From Cyanophora paradoxa (taxonomy: Eukaryota > Glaucocystophyceae > Cyanophorales > Cyanophoraceae), in contig QPMI01000452.1 in NCBI GenBank assembly GCA_004431415.1, positions 1 to 64,000 on the forward strand: a stretch of 64,000 bases of DNA, in the 5' to 3' direction. A model generated the notes under the pieces. The model was not told the DNA's origin. It did no database searches and saw nothing but the letters and a program-made list of their open reading frames with translations. Each line of letters starts with the position of its first letter. The stretch's first letter is position 1. Of this stretch, positions 19,096 through 28,080 are shown piece by piece. The translations under genes were made by a program, and so were the position numbers.

Positions 19096-19156
19096 CTTCA
19101 TGGCAATTGTACAAGTAGTACCTCAATTGCAATATACGAAATGAGCGCTGTCCGAA
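19096..19156 (+). repeat. Repeat B1 of the retrotransposon
   Basis: 61 bp, identical by eye to 22,896-22,956, ending CGCTGTCCGAA. It directly abuts repeat A2. Confidence 0.85.
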
Positions 19157-19386
19157 TAGTTGTTATACGAGGAACGTAGTATAACGTACTTCGGACAGCG
19201 TGAATAATGTATATTGTTACATAAATTTCACACTCTTTGTTGCTTCGCAACAAGTACTTCTTGGGTACTTGTTGCACCTGCAACAAGTCCTACGAGCTTC
19301 CTAAGAGCTGCAGCAGTGAGCTATCGCTGCAGCTGCTGCAGCTTCTCTTCAGAGTTGCTTGATAGCAGCTTCGCTTCTTGCTCCCA
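19157..19386 (+). repeat. Repeat A2 of the retrotransposon
   Basis: 230 bp, identical by eye to A1. Right after it the sequence diverges from that following A1. Confidence 0.85.
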
Positions 19387-19486
19387 CCCAACCCTCCCTA
19401 AATATATGGATGCTGTTCTGCTGTCTATATAATTCCCTCCCCTTGCGTGCGGCCTCGAGCCTGTATTCTCGTGCATTATTAATTGC

Positions 19487-21408
19487 GTGCTGTTGTTTTT
19501 TCTGTCAGGTTTTACTGCTCGCTGTCTCGGAAGTGCGGATGCCTTGGCGGCATGGCGTGCAATCGGAACAAGTGATTACATCCTTTCATGGCTTCAGAAC
19601 GGCTACCCTCTTGCTGGCGTTGAGCATCTGCCTCCTAGTGTACATTACAATGCTGGTCAATCTCAGCGCCCTCGTGAGAGTACTTTCATTCGGGCAGAAA
19701 TTCAGAAGCTGCTCGGTACCGGCGCTATTCGGGTGGCCCCAAGCCCCGAAAATTGTTTGCTCGCTATTTACGGTTCCAAAGAAGACTGGTGATAAGCTCA
19801 GACTGATTTGGGATGGCCGCCCAACAAATCGAGGTCTTCCTCCTGTCCCTTTTCGCTATGAAAATATGCGCGAGGTCATCGCCTTGCTGCGACCTGGCTG
19901 GTTTATGTTTACTATCGACCTCGAGTCGGGATATCATCATGTACCGGTAGACCCGCAATATTTCTCGTACCTGGGCTTCCAGTACGATAGTACTTTCTTC
20001 GAATACACCGTTTTACCCTTCGGGCTCTCACATGCCCATATGCATTCACCAAGATCATACGTCAGGTCATTAAATTTCTCCGCGCACACGGTATTACCGT
20101 GGTATCGTATGTAGATGATTTCTGGTTTGCGGCTCCCACGTACCAGGCCGCTGTTAATCTTCGCAATTTCATTCTCGATCTTTTTCGCCACCTGCACTTA
20201 TTCATTAATGAGAAATCGGCCCTTGAGCCTGCACAGCGTGTCGAATTTTTAGGGTTTATTGTAGATTCCACATCGATGATGTTTGAGGTCCCTCTGCAGA
20301 AGCTTAGTAAGCTTCAGGACCGGCTAAAGGACGCAGCTAAGCGCATCCAGTCGTGCCAGGCTAGAGGCGTGCAATTTCAGATGTCAGCTCGTACACTCGC
20401 TTCGATTGTCGGTGTGCTTATGTCAATGGCCTTAGCTATTGCACCGCTCGCATTCATACTCGATCCATTTATCGCAACATTGATATTACCCAGCGACAAT
20501 TTCGGTGGAATGCCCCGGCGGTGGTATCGCCGGAGGCCCAGGAGGAGCTTCTGTGGTGGCATGCAAATCTCGCCCGCTATAATGGGCGGTGTGCCATCCG
20601 GCCAGAGCGAATTTTCGTTGTTACGACGGATGCCAGCAAGATCGGTCTTGGTGGTTTTGTCACCACCGAGGTTGGCGATCTCTCATTCCAACAACAGTGG
20701 ACTCCTGCAGAGTCGGCCCAGACGCCTGCATGGCGTGAGATGACCGCCATTATTCGTGCTCTGCATCATTTCAGTCCTTACCTGCAGCACGTTAATTTAC
20801 TAGTTCGCTCAGATAACACAAATGCAGTGCAGTACATTCTTAATGGTGGCGGTCGTAGCCCCGAGCTTACATTAATCGCCAAGGAAATTTGGAATTTCGC
20901 CTTGCAAAATTGTGCCTTCATGGATGCTGAGTGGATACCTGGAGAAACCAATAATTTCGCCGATTATCTTAGTCGCTGGTTTGCCCCTGCTGACTATCAG
21001 CTTTCCGATGCTGTTTTCCGTCGCATTGTTAACAGATATGGCTTGCCTGATGTCGATCGAATGGCATTAGCTTCCTCTGCACGTGTCCCTCGCTATAATA
21101 GCATTGATCCTTTTGACCGCCTTGCAGAGGCAGTAGACTGCTTCACTGTTGATTGGTCTCGTGATTTTAATTATGTTTTCCCCGACCCTGCAGTCCTACT
21201 GCGGGTGGTTCGTCATGCTCAAGCTTGTCGAGCTCGGATGATTGTTGTAGTACCCGAATGGCCCTCGCAGCCATGGTGGCCTATCTTGCAGGCTGCAGCT
21301 GTGGAGCCCCCTCTGCATCTTGGTCGGGGCCACACAGTATGCCTTTTCGGTCCAACTCGTGCTGCTCTTCCTGAGTGGCTGCTCCTCGCTTTTCTAGTTC
21401 AGTTTTAG
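19487..21408 (+). pseudogene. Reverse transcriptase-RNase H, three frameshifts
   Basis: The DIRS-type polymerase is spread over three frames. The N-terminal thumb-side block (WLQNGYPLAGVEHLPP, then FIRAEIQKLLGTGAI) is in the first. PKKTGDKLRLIWDGRPTN, FTIDLESGYHHVPVD and VLPFGLSHA are in the second, from about 19,740. The active-site YVDD in VSYVDDFWFAAP is in a third from about 20,040. From about 20,450 the frame shifts again into a connection/RNase H region (VVTTDASKIGLGGFV, then LLVRSDNTNAVQYI, then EWIPGETNNFADYLSR), whose acidic residues are present, ending at 21,408. All catalytic motifs survive but no single frame could make the enzyme. Confidence 0.85.
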
Positions 21409-21477
21409 CTGTACCCAATTGCAAACTAGTGTCAAATAATTATAAATGCAATCGAGCGCACACCCTCATGCTTCTAA

Positions 21478-22476
21478 CCATACCCTGCAGTGGATGCAGC
21501 TCGTTGGGCCCACATCTGTGCTCGCATTACGTTCTACGCAAACCAGCATCTTGCCCCATCCACGCGAGATGCATATGCAATGTGGGTTGGCCGTTTTCGG
21601 CAGTTCTGCATTCAGCTGGGTGTTCTACCTTTTCCCGTCGATGCTGAGGTTCTAGCCGGTTTTTTGTGCGATATTGCTGACGATGACTACGTCTTCTCAA
21701 CTATAAATGTAGCTTTTTCTGCAGTTCGTAATGAGTGTGAGACCTTGCGCTTTGATACCTCAGTTTTCAGCTCAGTGCTTCTTCAGCACGTCCTCACGGG
21801 CTTGCGCCGAGTCCTGGGCGATGGCCCCACTCGCCCAGCGGCCGTCCTTTCGGTCGAACATATTCGCCGGCTAGCGGTAGCTTCCGATCGTGTTCCATCA
21901 CAGACCCATCGTCGCTCTATTGCTATGATCACCGTCGGTTTCTTTGGCCTCCTCCGTCGCTCTGAGATTGTGCAAATTCGGCGGTCTCATTTATCTTTCC
22001 GCCCAGATGGCATGGTCCTCCGCGTCCCTCGCTCTAAAACAGATCAGACTCGGATTGGTCACGAGCTTTTTATTTCGGCTCTTCCAGGCAACGTGTTATG
22101 TCCTGTTTTTCGTCTTCGTGTTTATATAGCCACTCTGCCTCCTACTGTGGATGTCGTATTTGGACAGCTTCGCAATCCTAGTGTCGCCCTTTCTCCGGCG
22201 TCTGTCGGCTTCGCACTTCAGCAGCTTCTCAACCTCGCTGGTATTGACAAATCTGGTTTCGCCACGCACAGCCTGCGCCGCGGTGGGGCCTGTGCTCTTG
22301 CAGCTGCTGGTGTTCCCGACGACGTCATTCGCGCCTTCGGACGTTGGCATCCGGATTCTCAGGTCTATCGCCGCTACATTCAGGGTTCGGCGAGGCCCGG
22401 TCTCACCAGCGCCATGGTTCTCGCCGGGAACATCCCGACTCCCTTGCCTTCGCCGTCATCTTCGCCTTCTGCTTGA
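21478..22476 (+). CDS. Tyrosine recombinase of the retrotransposon
   Basis: The open frame after the in-frame stop at 21,475 encodes about 330 residues with a phage-integrase-type catalytic domain. GFFGLLRRSEIVQIRRSHL carries the first arginine, THSLRRGG the HxxR box, and FGRWHPDSQVYRRYI the histidine/tryptophan and the nucleophile tyrosine. The N-terminal helices (STRDAYAMWVGRFRQF) match the core-binding domain. The enzyme would join a circular DNA intermediate to the target. There is no ATG before about 21,580 in this frame, so the protein may start at a non-ATG codon, be fused to upstream sequence by frameshift, or have lost its start. Unlike the RT, the catalytic part is intact. Confidence 0.88.
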   Translation, partial: PYPAVDAARWAHICARITFYANQHLAPSTRDAYAMWVGRFRQFCIQLGVLPFPVDAEVLAGFLCDIADDDYVFSTINVAFSAVRNECETLRFDTSVFSSVLLQHVLTGLRRVLGDGPTRPAAVLSVEHIRRLAVASDRVPSQTHRRSIAMITVGFFGLLRRSEIVQIRRSHLSFRPDGMVLRVPRSKTDQTRIGHELFISALPGNVLCPVFRLRVYIATLPPTVDVVFGQLRNPSVALSPASVGFALQQLLNLAGIDKSGFATHSLRRGGACALAAAGVPDDVIRAFGRWHPDSQVYRRYIQGSARPGLTSAMVLAGNIPTPLPSPSSSPSA

Positions 22477-22895
22477 TTCCGGCGTTGTCTTTGTCTTTGG
22501 GGCGCGGGCACCCTTGCCGCCACTGCGGACGTGCCGCATGGCGGAGGCCGCCCGCTTACCCTTCTTTATTATTCATATGCAGATTCATATTCCCATTCAT
22601 TTGCTTTACAGCTGCATGAGCATGATTTCTCTTATGTCTGTCATGCATATGATGCATGAGCGCATTCATACTGTAGATTTAGATATAGAGTAGCTGCAGA
22701 CTTTCTGCATTCATAGCTAATCATTTGTAGTCTCTAGATCCCTTTAGTACTCTTCTTTTTCTCAATATTCTCTTCAACCATTTATACACACAATCATTCG
22801 TAACCGAATGAATTGTAAACTAGCTGCTAGGAAATCCAAATCTTTGCTGCCATTGTTGTGAGCAAGTGTGTTCGCCTGCTATCAGGAAACCTTCA
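22477..22895. other. Retrotransposon 3' non-coding region
   Basis: No gene is recognisable between the recombinase stop and repeat B2. It contains several ATGCATATG-like stretches. Confidence 0.5.
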
Positions 22896-22956
22896 CTTCA
22901 TGGCAATTGTACAAGTAGTACCTCAATTGCAATATACGAAATGAGCGCTGTCCGAA
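22896..22956 (+). repeat. Repeat B2 of the retrotransposon
   Basis: 61 bp, identical by eye to B1. It ends CCGAA immediately before the resumed capsid gene. Confidence 0.85.
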
Positions 22957-23788
22957 CGTAAAATCGGTGCGCCTGGTGCAAGCAACGGTTCCTAATGTTC
23001 TTTCGACCGTGACAAACGATATAGATGCCACTGGTGCAACCATCGAGCGCATGGAACTCTATTTCTCGGTCACAGCTTCGGATTCCGGATTCGTGACCAT
23101 CACAATCCCCAAAGGATTTTACACCAAAGACGACCTTGCCGCAAAAGTCACAGAAAGACTCGAAGCAGCTCGCCTTTCAGATTTCGGTGGAAAATACATT
23201 AAATGCCGCTATAATACTACTTCAAAGATCTATGAGTTTTTCAGTGATAGTAACTTTTGGTTCAAGTTCTCCAAAGCTTCCCCTGAAACACTCAGAAAAT
23301 CCAGTAACCGCAAAGCAATCGCTAAGAAACTCGCAATATTCGGTTTCAAAGATATTCAACTATATGTTTACGAGACATTTACCCCTCTTGCAAGCGATAC
23401 ATTCCTTGTGTTTAATCCTGGGACGGGAACTGTGACACTCAATCGACGCATTCGCGGCTATACTCGTGGAGATGAGACCCCGGCTGCAATGATTTGGCTA
23501 TATATTGATGAGTTCGCGCCGTTTATTCGCTCAGTCAACAAGCACGTCGACGGTTATTTCATGCGCATTCCAATCCCACAGGAACTCGAACATGGTGATA
23601 TCTACCACTTCGACACGTCCACTACTGTGCCTCTCGTTCGTGAATTCCGCGAATTAAAATCTTTCGACCGCCTGACGATTAAACTCATCGACCATGATGG
23701 CGCTCTCTTAGATTTCGGGGTTTGGGCGCATTATTTCACTTTTGAGATCGAAACCTACGACGCACCGCCCGAAATGAATTTCTATTGA
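22957..23788 (+). pseudogene. Penton-like minor capsid protein 2, 3' fragment
   Basis: This frame continues the fragment at 17,063-17,157. The first residues encoded, VKSVRLVQATVPNVL, correspond to the NVRRFRVLSAEIPN block of the paralogue at 16,201-17,046, and the end (FDRLTIKLIDHDG, then YFTFEIETY) matches that paralogue's LDRLTISLRKW end. The protein would total about 308 residues. Apart from the retrotransposon no stop or frameshift is seen, so the interruption is recent relative to decay. A GTG at 22,967 is not a likely independent start. The stop at 23,786-23,788 lies 8 bp before the motif that precedes the major capsid gene. Confidence 0.75.
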
Positions 23789-23795
23789 GCCCTGT

Positions 23796-23807
23796 AAATT
23801 ATTTTCT
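23796..23807 (+). promoter_or_regulatory. Viral promoter motif before the major capsid gene
   Basis: AAATTATTTTCT lies 28 bp before ATG 23,836 and after the in-frame upstream ATG at 23,785, which favours 23,836 as the true start. Confidence 0.6.
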
Positions 23808-23835
23808 GATCCCAAAGATAAGAGAAGAAACGCTC

Positions 23836-25149
23836 ATGGAGACTAACAGCCAATTCCAGCGCCCAACGCTGAAATCTATGCTCACCACCGATGACTACAA
23901 GGATTATTTCCTAAACAAGTCGCTGGTCATTGGAACGTCCTCTGGCACTAAGCCGCTTCGAGTTCTGGTCGCCCCCGACACTGAACCAACCAATGCCCTC
24001 GGTAACCGAGTAGTTTTCAAGATCCCCCGCTACCATTTCCTCAATGGTCTCGCGCTGCAACTCGATCTTAACCCGATCACCCTCACTGATCTCACGAATG
24101 GTGTCGCTGGAACTACTGGCTACCTTCGCGTTATTGGATCGCTAATTAAGCGCATTGAAATCTCTCACGCTTCATTCCGCTATGTTGTCCCGGAAGATTT
24201 CGTCACCCAGTATTTTCTACTGATGACCGAACAGGGCGAACTCGACAAGAAGCTCCGCTATGTAGGTGGTCTTGTCGGAACCGCTGGTAACACTGTCGGT
24301 GGAACCTACGAAATCGATTTACCCTCTCCTTTCGAGAAGGCGATGTTCCCACTTTGCGCTCTGAACTCTGAGATCACAGTCGAAATCGAATTCAAGGCGC
24401 AAGGGGATGGTATCATTGAGGACGTAAACAATGTTGCCAATATTGCGGTTACCAACAATGGCACTTCCCTTCAAGTGCTGAAACCCCGCGTTATCTGCAA
24501 GGTCGTAAATGCCGATGAGGCGGTTGTATCTGAGACCATTGCCCGTGTTAAATCGACTGGTATCGCGATCCCCTACAACGAAATCGGTTTCCTCCACACA
24601 GATTTCCAACCGACCGCCTCCGGTTCGCGAGTCAATCTCTCGCAACTCACAGGTGCGGGTCTCATCCACACTCTCGTATTCTCTGTGCGCCAAAACGCGA
24701 AGACGAAGGTGAACAACGGAACTCTCTCGGTTCTGGCTCCTCGTGCACTCAGAACCAACGCTGTAAGCTTCTATGTGGAACTCAACAATAACCGCCTTTA
24801 CTCAAATACTTCGCTTCCTCTCATGATTGCCGCGACCGAGCTTCAAGATAAATATAATTCGGCGATCTTTACCGAGAGCACAAGCTACCCCGCTCTCACT
24901 GGCATTTACTTCGGTGCTGGAAACGGAAAGGCGTCGCTTCTCAACCAAGAGAACACGGGCTACATCGATGCCACAGGCACATCGGCGTTCGATCTGGTCT
25001 TCGAATTCAATGGCGTCACAACGGCAGCCGAAGGTTCATCAGAATGGTATGCGAGTGCCGCCTATCAAAAGATGCAAATTCAGTGCATTGCCCTCGCTCA
25101 TAACATAATGATAATTTCCGCCGACGGTATTCGCAGAGTATCCGCATGA
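23836..25149 (+). CDS. Major capsid protein, double jelly-roll type
   Basis: A 437-residue protein starting METNSQFQRPTL; the longer frame from 23,785 includes the promoter motif and is rejected. The size, the beta-rich composition and the order of features fit double jelly-roll capsid proteins of Polinton-like viruses: an early (V/R)VVFKIPRYHFLNGLAL strand pair, IKRIEISHASFRYV, the mid-protein LPSPFEKAMFPLCALNSEI, and the C-terminal YQKMQIQCIALAHNIMII. It would form the hexameric capsomers. It is followed 62 bp later by the packaging ATPase and preceded by the penton-like gene, the standard morphogenesis block. The coding frame is intact. The family is inferred from context and fold-like pattern, with no alignment run. 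Confidence 0.8.
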   Translation: METNSQFQRPTLKSMLTTDDYKDYFLNKSLVIGTSSGTKPLRVLVAPDTEPTNALGNRVVFKIPRYHFLNGLALQLDLNPITLTDLTNGVAGTTGYLRVIGSLIKRIEISHASFRYVVPEDFVTQYFLLMTEQGELDKKLRYVGGLVGTAGNTVGGTYEIDLPSPFEKAMFPLCALNSEITVEIEFKAQGDGIIEDVNNVANIAVTNNGTSLQVLKPRVICKVVNADEAVVSETIARVKSTGIAIPYNEIGFLHTDFQPTASGSRVNLSQLTGAGLIHTLVFSVRQNAKTKVNNGTLSVLAPRALRTNAVSFYVELNNNRLYSNTSLPLMIAATELQDKYNSAIFTESTSYPALTGIYFGAGNGKASLLNQENTGYIDATGTSAFDLVFEFNGVTTAAEGSSEWYASAAYQKMQIQCIALAHNIMIISADGIRRVSA

Positions 25150-25211
25150 GGAATTCGTGCGATTACCACATTCAGTCTTATTTTTCTATTGTTTTTATAG
25201 TGAAAGCAAAC

Positions 25212-26069
25212 ATGACAGAACTGGACGAGTTTGATGCAGGGTCGATGATTAAACCCCCTTTCAGAGCCATTTTCATCGGACGCTCTAACACAGGCAAGAC
25301 TGAAAGTTGCCTTTACTGGATTAAACAGCTCCACGATGCGAAAAAGATCGATGCCGTTATTGTAGTAACTGGAACGAAATTTAATAATTTCTGGGCGCCT
25401 GTTACTCCGATGGTTCTCGATGGTTGGGATCCCGTTTTCATATCTAAACTACTGGATACTCGACAGCAGAAGATTGCAGCTGGTGGAAAGGTTAATGAGT
25501 TACTAATCGTTTTAGACGATTTAATTGATAACGAATACGTGGATCTCCACAAAGACAAGATGATTTCTTCGCTCTACACTCGCGGGCGCCACTCCCATAT
25601 TAGCATCATGGTAATCACTCAGAAAATGCGCAAACTGTCGAGTACTATTCGAGTAAATACCGAATATACGTGCATTCTCAATGCCAGCAATCGCTTGGAG
25701 CTTCTCGCAATCGAGGAGGAATATAATACGGGCTCCAAAGATGACTTTTTTAAGCTTTTCAAAGAGTATGTGCACTCCTATCAATTCCTTGTAGTTTCCT
25801 CCGCTGGGTATGATACATCCATGTATGTAGACAAGGCAGAGCTCGTGAGAGACTTTAATTTCCCGCGTTTTCACAGAGGCGCTCAGCTATATGAGGAAAA
25901 GAAGCGCAAACAACAAGAAGAGCAAGCTACAAAACCGCCGCCTATCAAAGATTCGACAACTGTCTGTAAAACTTTATCCAAATTTGAGCGTGAGCTTGAA
26001 GGTATCCCCAAACTTTCCCAAATTTCGCCGAAGAAAAAGAAAATGTTAATCAAATGTAAGAGAAGATAA
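25212..26069 (+). CDS. A32/FtsK-HerA-type genome-packaging ATPase (element R)
   Basis: A 285-residue ATPase that drives DNA into the capsid. Walker A is GRSNTGKT (residues 23-30), Walker B LLIVLDD (97-103), and a polar sensor-like ITQKMRKLSSTIRVN follows at about 137-151. The C-terminal 60 residues are Lys-rich and probably flexible. The ATG at 25,212 is chosen over 25,146 because a promoter-like TTATTTTTCTATTG stretch lies between them and because the MTELDEFDAG start matches the decayed homologue at 392-1,170. It is intact, with the coiled-coil gene starting 3 bp after its stop, so the two are probably expressed together. Confidence 0.88.
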   Translation: MTELDEFDAGSMIKPPFRAIFIGRSNTGKTESCLYWIKQLHDAKKIDAVIVVTGTKFNNFWAPVTPMVLDGWDPVFISKLLDTRQQKIAAGGKVNELLIVLDDLIDNEYVDLHKDKMISSLYTRGRHSHISIMVITQKMRKLSSTIRVNTEYTCILNASNRLELLAIEEEYNTGSKDDFFKLFKEYVHSYQFLVVSSAGYDTSMYVDKAELVRDFNFPRFHRGAQLYEEKKRKQQEEQATKPPPIKDSTTVCKTLSKFERELEGIPKLSQISPKKKKMLIKCKRR

Positions 26070-26071
26070 TC

Positions 26072-26755
26072 ATGGTCTACCGAAAGAAGCCTCAAACCCT
26101 ACAAGCGGTCGCTTCTGGTAACCCCAATCGCGGACTTGAAGAGTCTGGATTAACGTCGGGTGGCGGTCTCGAAATGCCCGAATATCTTGTAGACACTTCG
26201 CCAGAAGAGGTCGCCAAGCAAGAGGCAATCATTGCGGGTGCCACCGCGGACAAGGGAAACCAAGATAGCGGTAAACGCCAAGTAGAAGACATGGTCGAAG
26301 CGAAATCACAGATCGCCGGGGGCGCTCCCGATGCTAACAGCGAGAAAGTTATTAAAGCGCAAGTTGTTGCAAGCCAGCACAAGACACAAGACGTCCCGAA
26401 AGCCGCCGAAACCGAGCTTAAAAAGCGCGGATCCTATCAAAAACACACAGTTCCTGTCGACGTTGTCATGAGCTTCGAAGAGAAAGTGCGAGACCTTGAA
26501 ATGAAAGTGTCAAACTACGAGAAATGGATGCAAGATTATAACGAACGCAAGAAATTAAAGGGTCTCGTAAAGAAAGAGATCTCGAAACTCGGATTAAAGC
26601 AAAAAGTCGACGTAGAGGAGATTAAAAAGGAGGAAAAGACAGATGCGCAAGCCGTAACTCGTCAGCAATCGGTCGCCCCGCAATATGCACATATAGTGCC
26701 GACCGCACCAGCGAATTATGCCGCAATGCTCGGTGGTAAACGCCATATCCGCTAA
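26072..26755 (+). CDS. Coiled-coil virion-type protein following the ATPase (element R)
   Basis: A 227-residue protein of unknown function, orthologous to 1,199-1,933 by position, size and the coiled-coil block at about residues 128-180 (MSFEEKVRDLEMKVSNYE, then ERKKLKGLVKKEISKLG). The N-terminal half is Ala/Gly/Glu-rich and low complexity. The C-terminus, NYAAMLGGKRHIR, is basic. It starts 2 bp after the ATPase stop, and its own stop overlaps the start of the next micro-ORF (TAATG). A scaffold or internal virion role is inferred from position only. Confidence 0.75.
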   Translation: MVYRKKPQTLQAVASGNPNRGLEESGLTSGGGLEMPEYLVDTSPEEVAKQEAIIAGATADKGNQDSGKRQVEDMVEAKSQIAGGAPDANSEKVIKAQVVASQHKTQDVPKAAETELKKRGSYQKHTVPVDVVMSFEEKVRDLEMKVSNYEKWMQDYNERKKLKGLVKKEISKLGLKQKVDVEEIKKEEKTDAQAVTRQQSVAPQYAHIVPTAPANYAAMLGGKRHIR

Positions 26756-26901
26756 TGGCTGTGAATATCCGCAAGGCAAAGCTGAACCCGCCCGTATTTA
26801 GAGCGGGTCTTAATATGAATGCCCTTGCAAAACGGGCATGTCGGCTCCATAAACAGCATTATAAGGTCGACCAATTCGTAGGGAAACACACGAGCAAGTA
26901 A
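26755..26901 (+). CDS. Basic micro-ORF overlapping the previous stop
   Basis: A 48-residue frame (MAVNIRKAKLNPPVF start, VGKHTSK end) whose ATG shares a base with the previous TAA, the stop-start overlap typical of compact viral genomes. It has about ten Lys/Arg and several His residues. No homologue was recognised. It fills the otherwise empty gap before the next promoter-like motif. Confidence 0.5.
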   Translation: MAVNIRKAKLNPPVFRAGLNMNALAKRACRLHKQHYKVDQFVGKHTSK

Positions 26902-26916
26902 AGCCCTCATTCCCTT

Positions 26917-26930
26917 TTATTTTCTCCGAT
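26917..26930 (+). promoter_or_regulatory. Candidate viral promoter motif
   Basis: TTATTTTCTCCGAT ends 29 bp before the ATG at 26,960. Confidence 0.6.
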
Positions 26931-26959
26931 ATTTAATACGTTGCCCAATTGTAGGGTCG

Positions 26960-27373
26960 ATGAATTTCATCACACAATGCATCGAAATGTTTCATTTGCA
27001 TTTCACAAGCACGTGCCACAACTCTTGCTGTGACACAACCGTAGAGGTTAATATTTCTGACGACGAGAATGGAGGTAGGCGCCTTTCTGTATATTCTAAC
27101 CACAGCGACAATCACAACCACCCACGATCTCGATCGCCCTCGCCTGTGCGCACGGCTATGAGTTCCAATATCGAGACCTCTCAGATAGAGGATGTGCATG
27201 TAGAGCATATTAGAAGGCGCTTATGTCCTGAATTTGTGGAAGGGCATTTTCGCGCTGATTCACCTTATCCGATGTATAGATTGGATCAAATGGCATTAGG
27301 CGACGATGACAGCTTAACAAACCCCTATGTATATCCTCAGCAACAAGAAAGAACCGTCTGGAACGGTTATTGA
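26960..27373 (+). CDS. Conserved protein with CHxxCCDTT motif (element R)
   Basis: A 137-residue protein of unknown function. The first 30 residues (FITQCIEMFHLHF, then CHNSCCDTTVEVNIS) match the start of the element L protein at 1,956-2,228, while the rest differs and is longer, rich in Ser, Arg, His and Pro (RSRSPSPVRT, then YPQQQERTVW). Strong conservation of only this N-terminal cysteine/histidine module suggests it is the functional part, perhaps metal-binding or membrane-associated. A promoter-like motif lies just upstream. Confidence 0.7.
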   Translation: MNFITQCIEMFHLHFTSTCHNSCCDTTVEVNISDDENGGRRLSVYSNHSDNHNHPRSRSPSPVRTAMSSNIETSQIEDVHVEHIRRRLCPEFVEGHFRADSPYPMYRLDQMALGDDDSLTNPYVYPQQQERTVWNGY

Positions 27374-27476
27374 GCGGTGAATTTCGGTGGCGCCTGTATC
27401 GATCCGAGCGCAAAAATTGAAGGTTTCGGCAAAAGGTATATAAGGGCAAGGGAAATAATACAGAGTGACAAAAAAC

Positions 27477-27492
27477 TATTTTCTCCGGTTAT
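27477..27492 (+). promoter_or_regulatory. Viral promoter motif
   Basis: TATTTTCTCCGGTTAT ends 5 bp before the ATG at 27,498. It matches the motif before the polymerase and DUF5710 genes. Confidence 0.65.
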
Positions 27493-27497
27493 AGTAA

Positions 27498-27911
27498 ATG
27501 GCGAAACCCAAGATTTCAAACCAAGAGGCAATGGCGGCACAGCAAGAAAAGCGCAGACCCGGGCGACCGAAGAAGGTGATTTCAGAAGAGGAGAAGGCGG
27601 AGAGATTAAGACTAAAACGCGAAAAAGACGCCGAGCGGCAGCGAAACAAGCATCAGAGACAAAAGCAGGAGCGATTAGCCGCAGGGGAAGCGACTGTATT
27701 TACCCCGGAGCAGCTACAAAAGATCGCAATTCGTAAACAGCAGCGATACCAAGACGATGAAGAGTATCGGGAGAAAATCCGAGAGAAGGCACGGGAATAC
27801 CAACGCAGAAAAAGAGCGGAACGAAAACTGAATCCGCCGGTGAAGCCCCAGCCTCAGAAGCCCGCTGGGAGACCCCGAAAGCATGTCGTCGAGAACGCAA
27901 AAAATTCGTAG
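27498..27911 (+). CDS. Basic AT-hook DNA-binding protein (element R)
   Basis: A 137-residue highly charged protein with two AT-hook cores, PGRPKK (21-26) and GRPRK (about 124-128), flanking a long Lys/Arg/Glu-rich helix (EEKAERLRLKREKDAERQR, then TPEQLQKIAIRKQQRYQDD). The element L orthologue at 2,610-2,936 lacks the N-terminal hook. It probably binds AT-rich DNA for packaging or transcription; inferred. It lies directly before the replication gene. Confidence 0.78.
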   Translation: MAKPKISNQEAMAAQQEKRRPGRPKKVISEEEKAERLRLKREKDAERQRNKHQRQKQERLAAGEATVFTPEQLQKIAIRKQQRYQDDEEYREKIREKAREYQRRKRAERKLNPPVKPQPQKPAGRPRKHVVENAKNS

Positions 27912-28040
27912 CGGAAAGTATCCGTACGACGCAAAAAATGATTAATTTTTTACCTCCCTTTTTATTCCCCGTATCCGTCAAAAAAGCATTTAAGGAATTA
28001 ACAACAAGGGTATGAAAAGGAGGATTTGGTAGATTGCGCC

Positions 28041-28061
28041 GAAATTATTTTCTCCGGTTAT
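28041..28061 (+). promoter_or_regulatory. Viral promoter motif before the polymerase-helicase gene
   Basis: GAAATTATTTTCTCCGGT followed by TAT, ending 19 bp before the ATG at 28,081. This is one of the two full-length copies of the motif. Confidence 0.7.
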
Positions 28062-28080
28062 TTTAAAAGAACTAATAGAG

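Larger units (their letters stand above)
17158..22956 (+). mobile_element. DIRS/Ngaro-like tyrosine-recombinase retrotransposon
   Basis: A 5,799-bp element encoding Gag with zinc knuckle, reverse transcriptase-RNase H and a tyrosine recombinase instead of a DDE integrase. It consists of two abutting units, each beginning with a 230-bp repeat A and ending with a 61-bp repeat B: A1 17,158-17,387, gag, B1 19,096-19,156; A2 19,157-19,386, RT-RH and recombinase, B2 22,896-22,956. The A repeats appear identical, as do the B repeats. No target-site duplication is seen, only an AA shared at each junction, as expected for recombinase-mediated insertion. It sits inside a viral capsid gene and its GC content is higher than that of the surrounding virus DNA. 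Confidence 0.88.

Noticed and set aside
23785-23835. Upstream ATG at 23,785 for the major capsid protein
   Set aside because: The segment contains the AAATTATTTTCT promoter-like motif and overlaps the previous stop codon; METNSQ at 23,836 is the better start.
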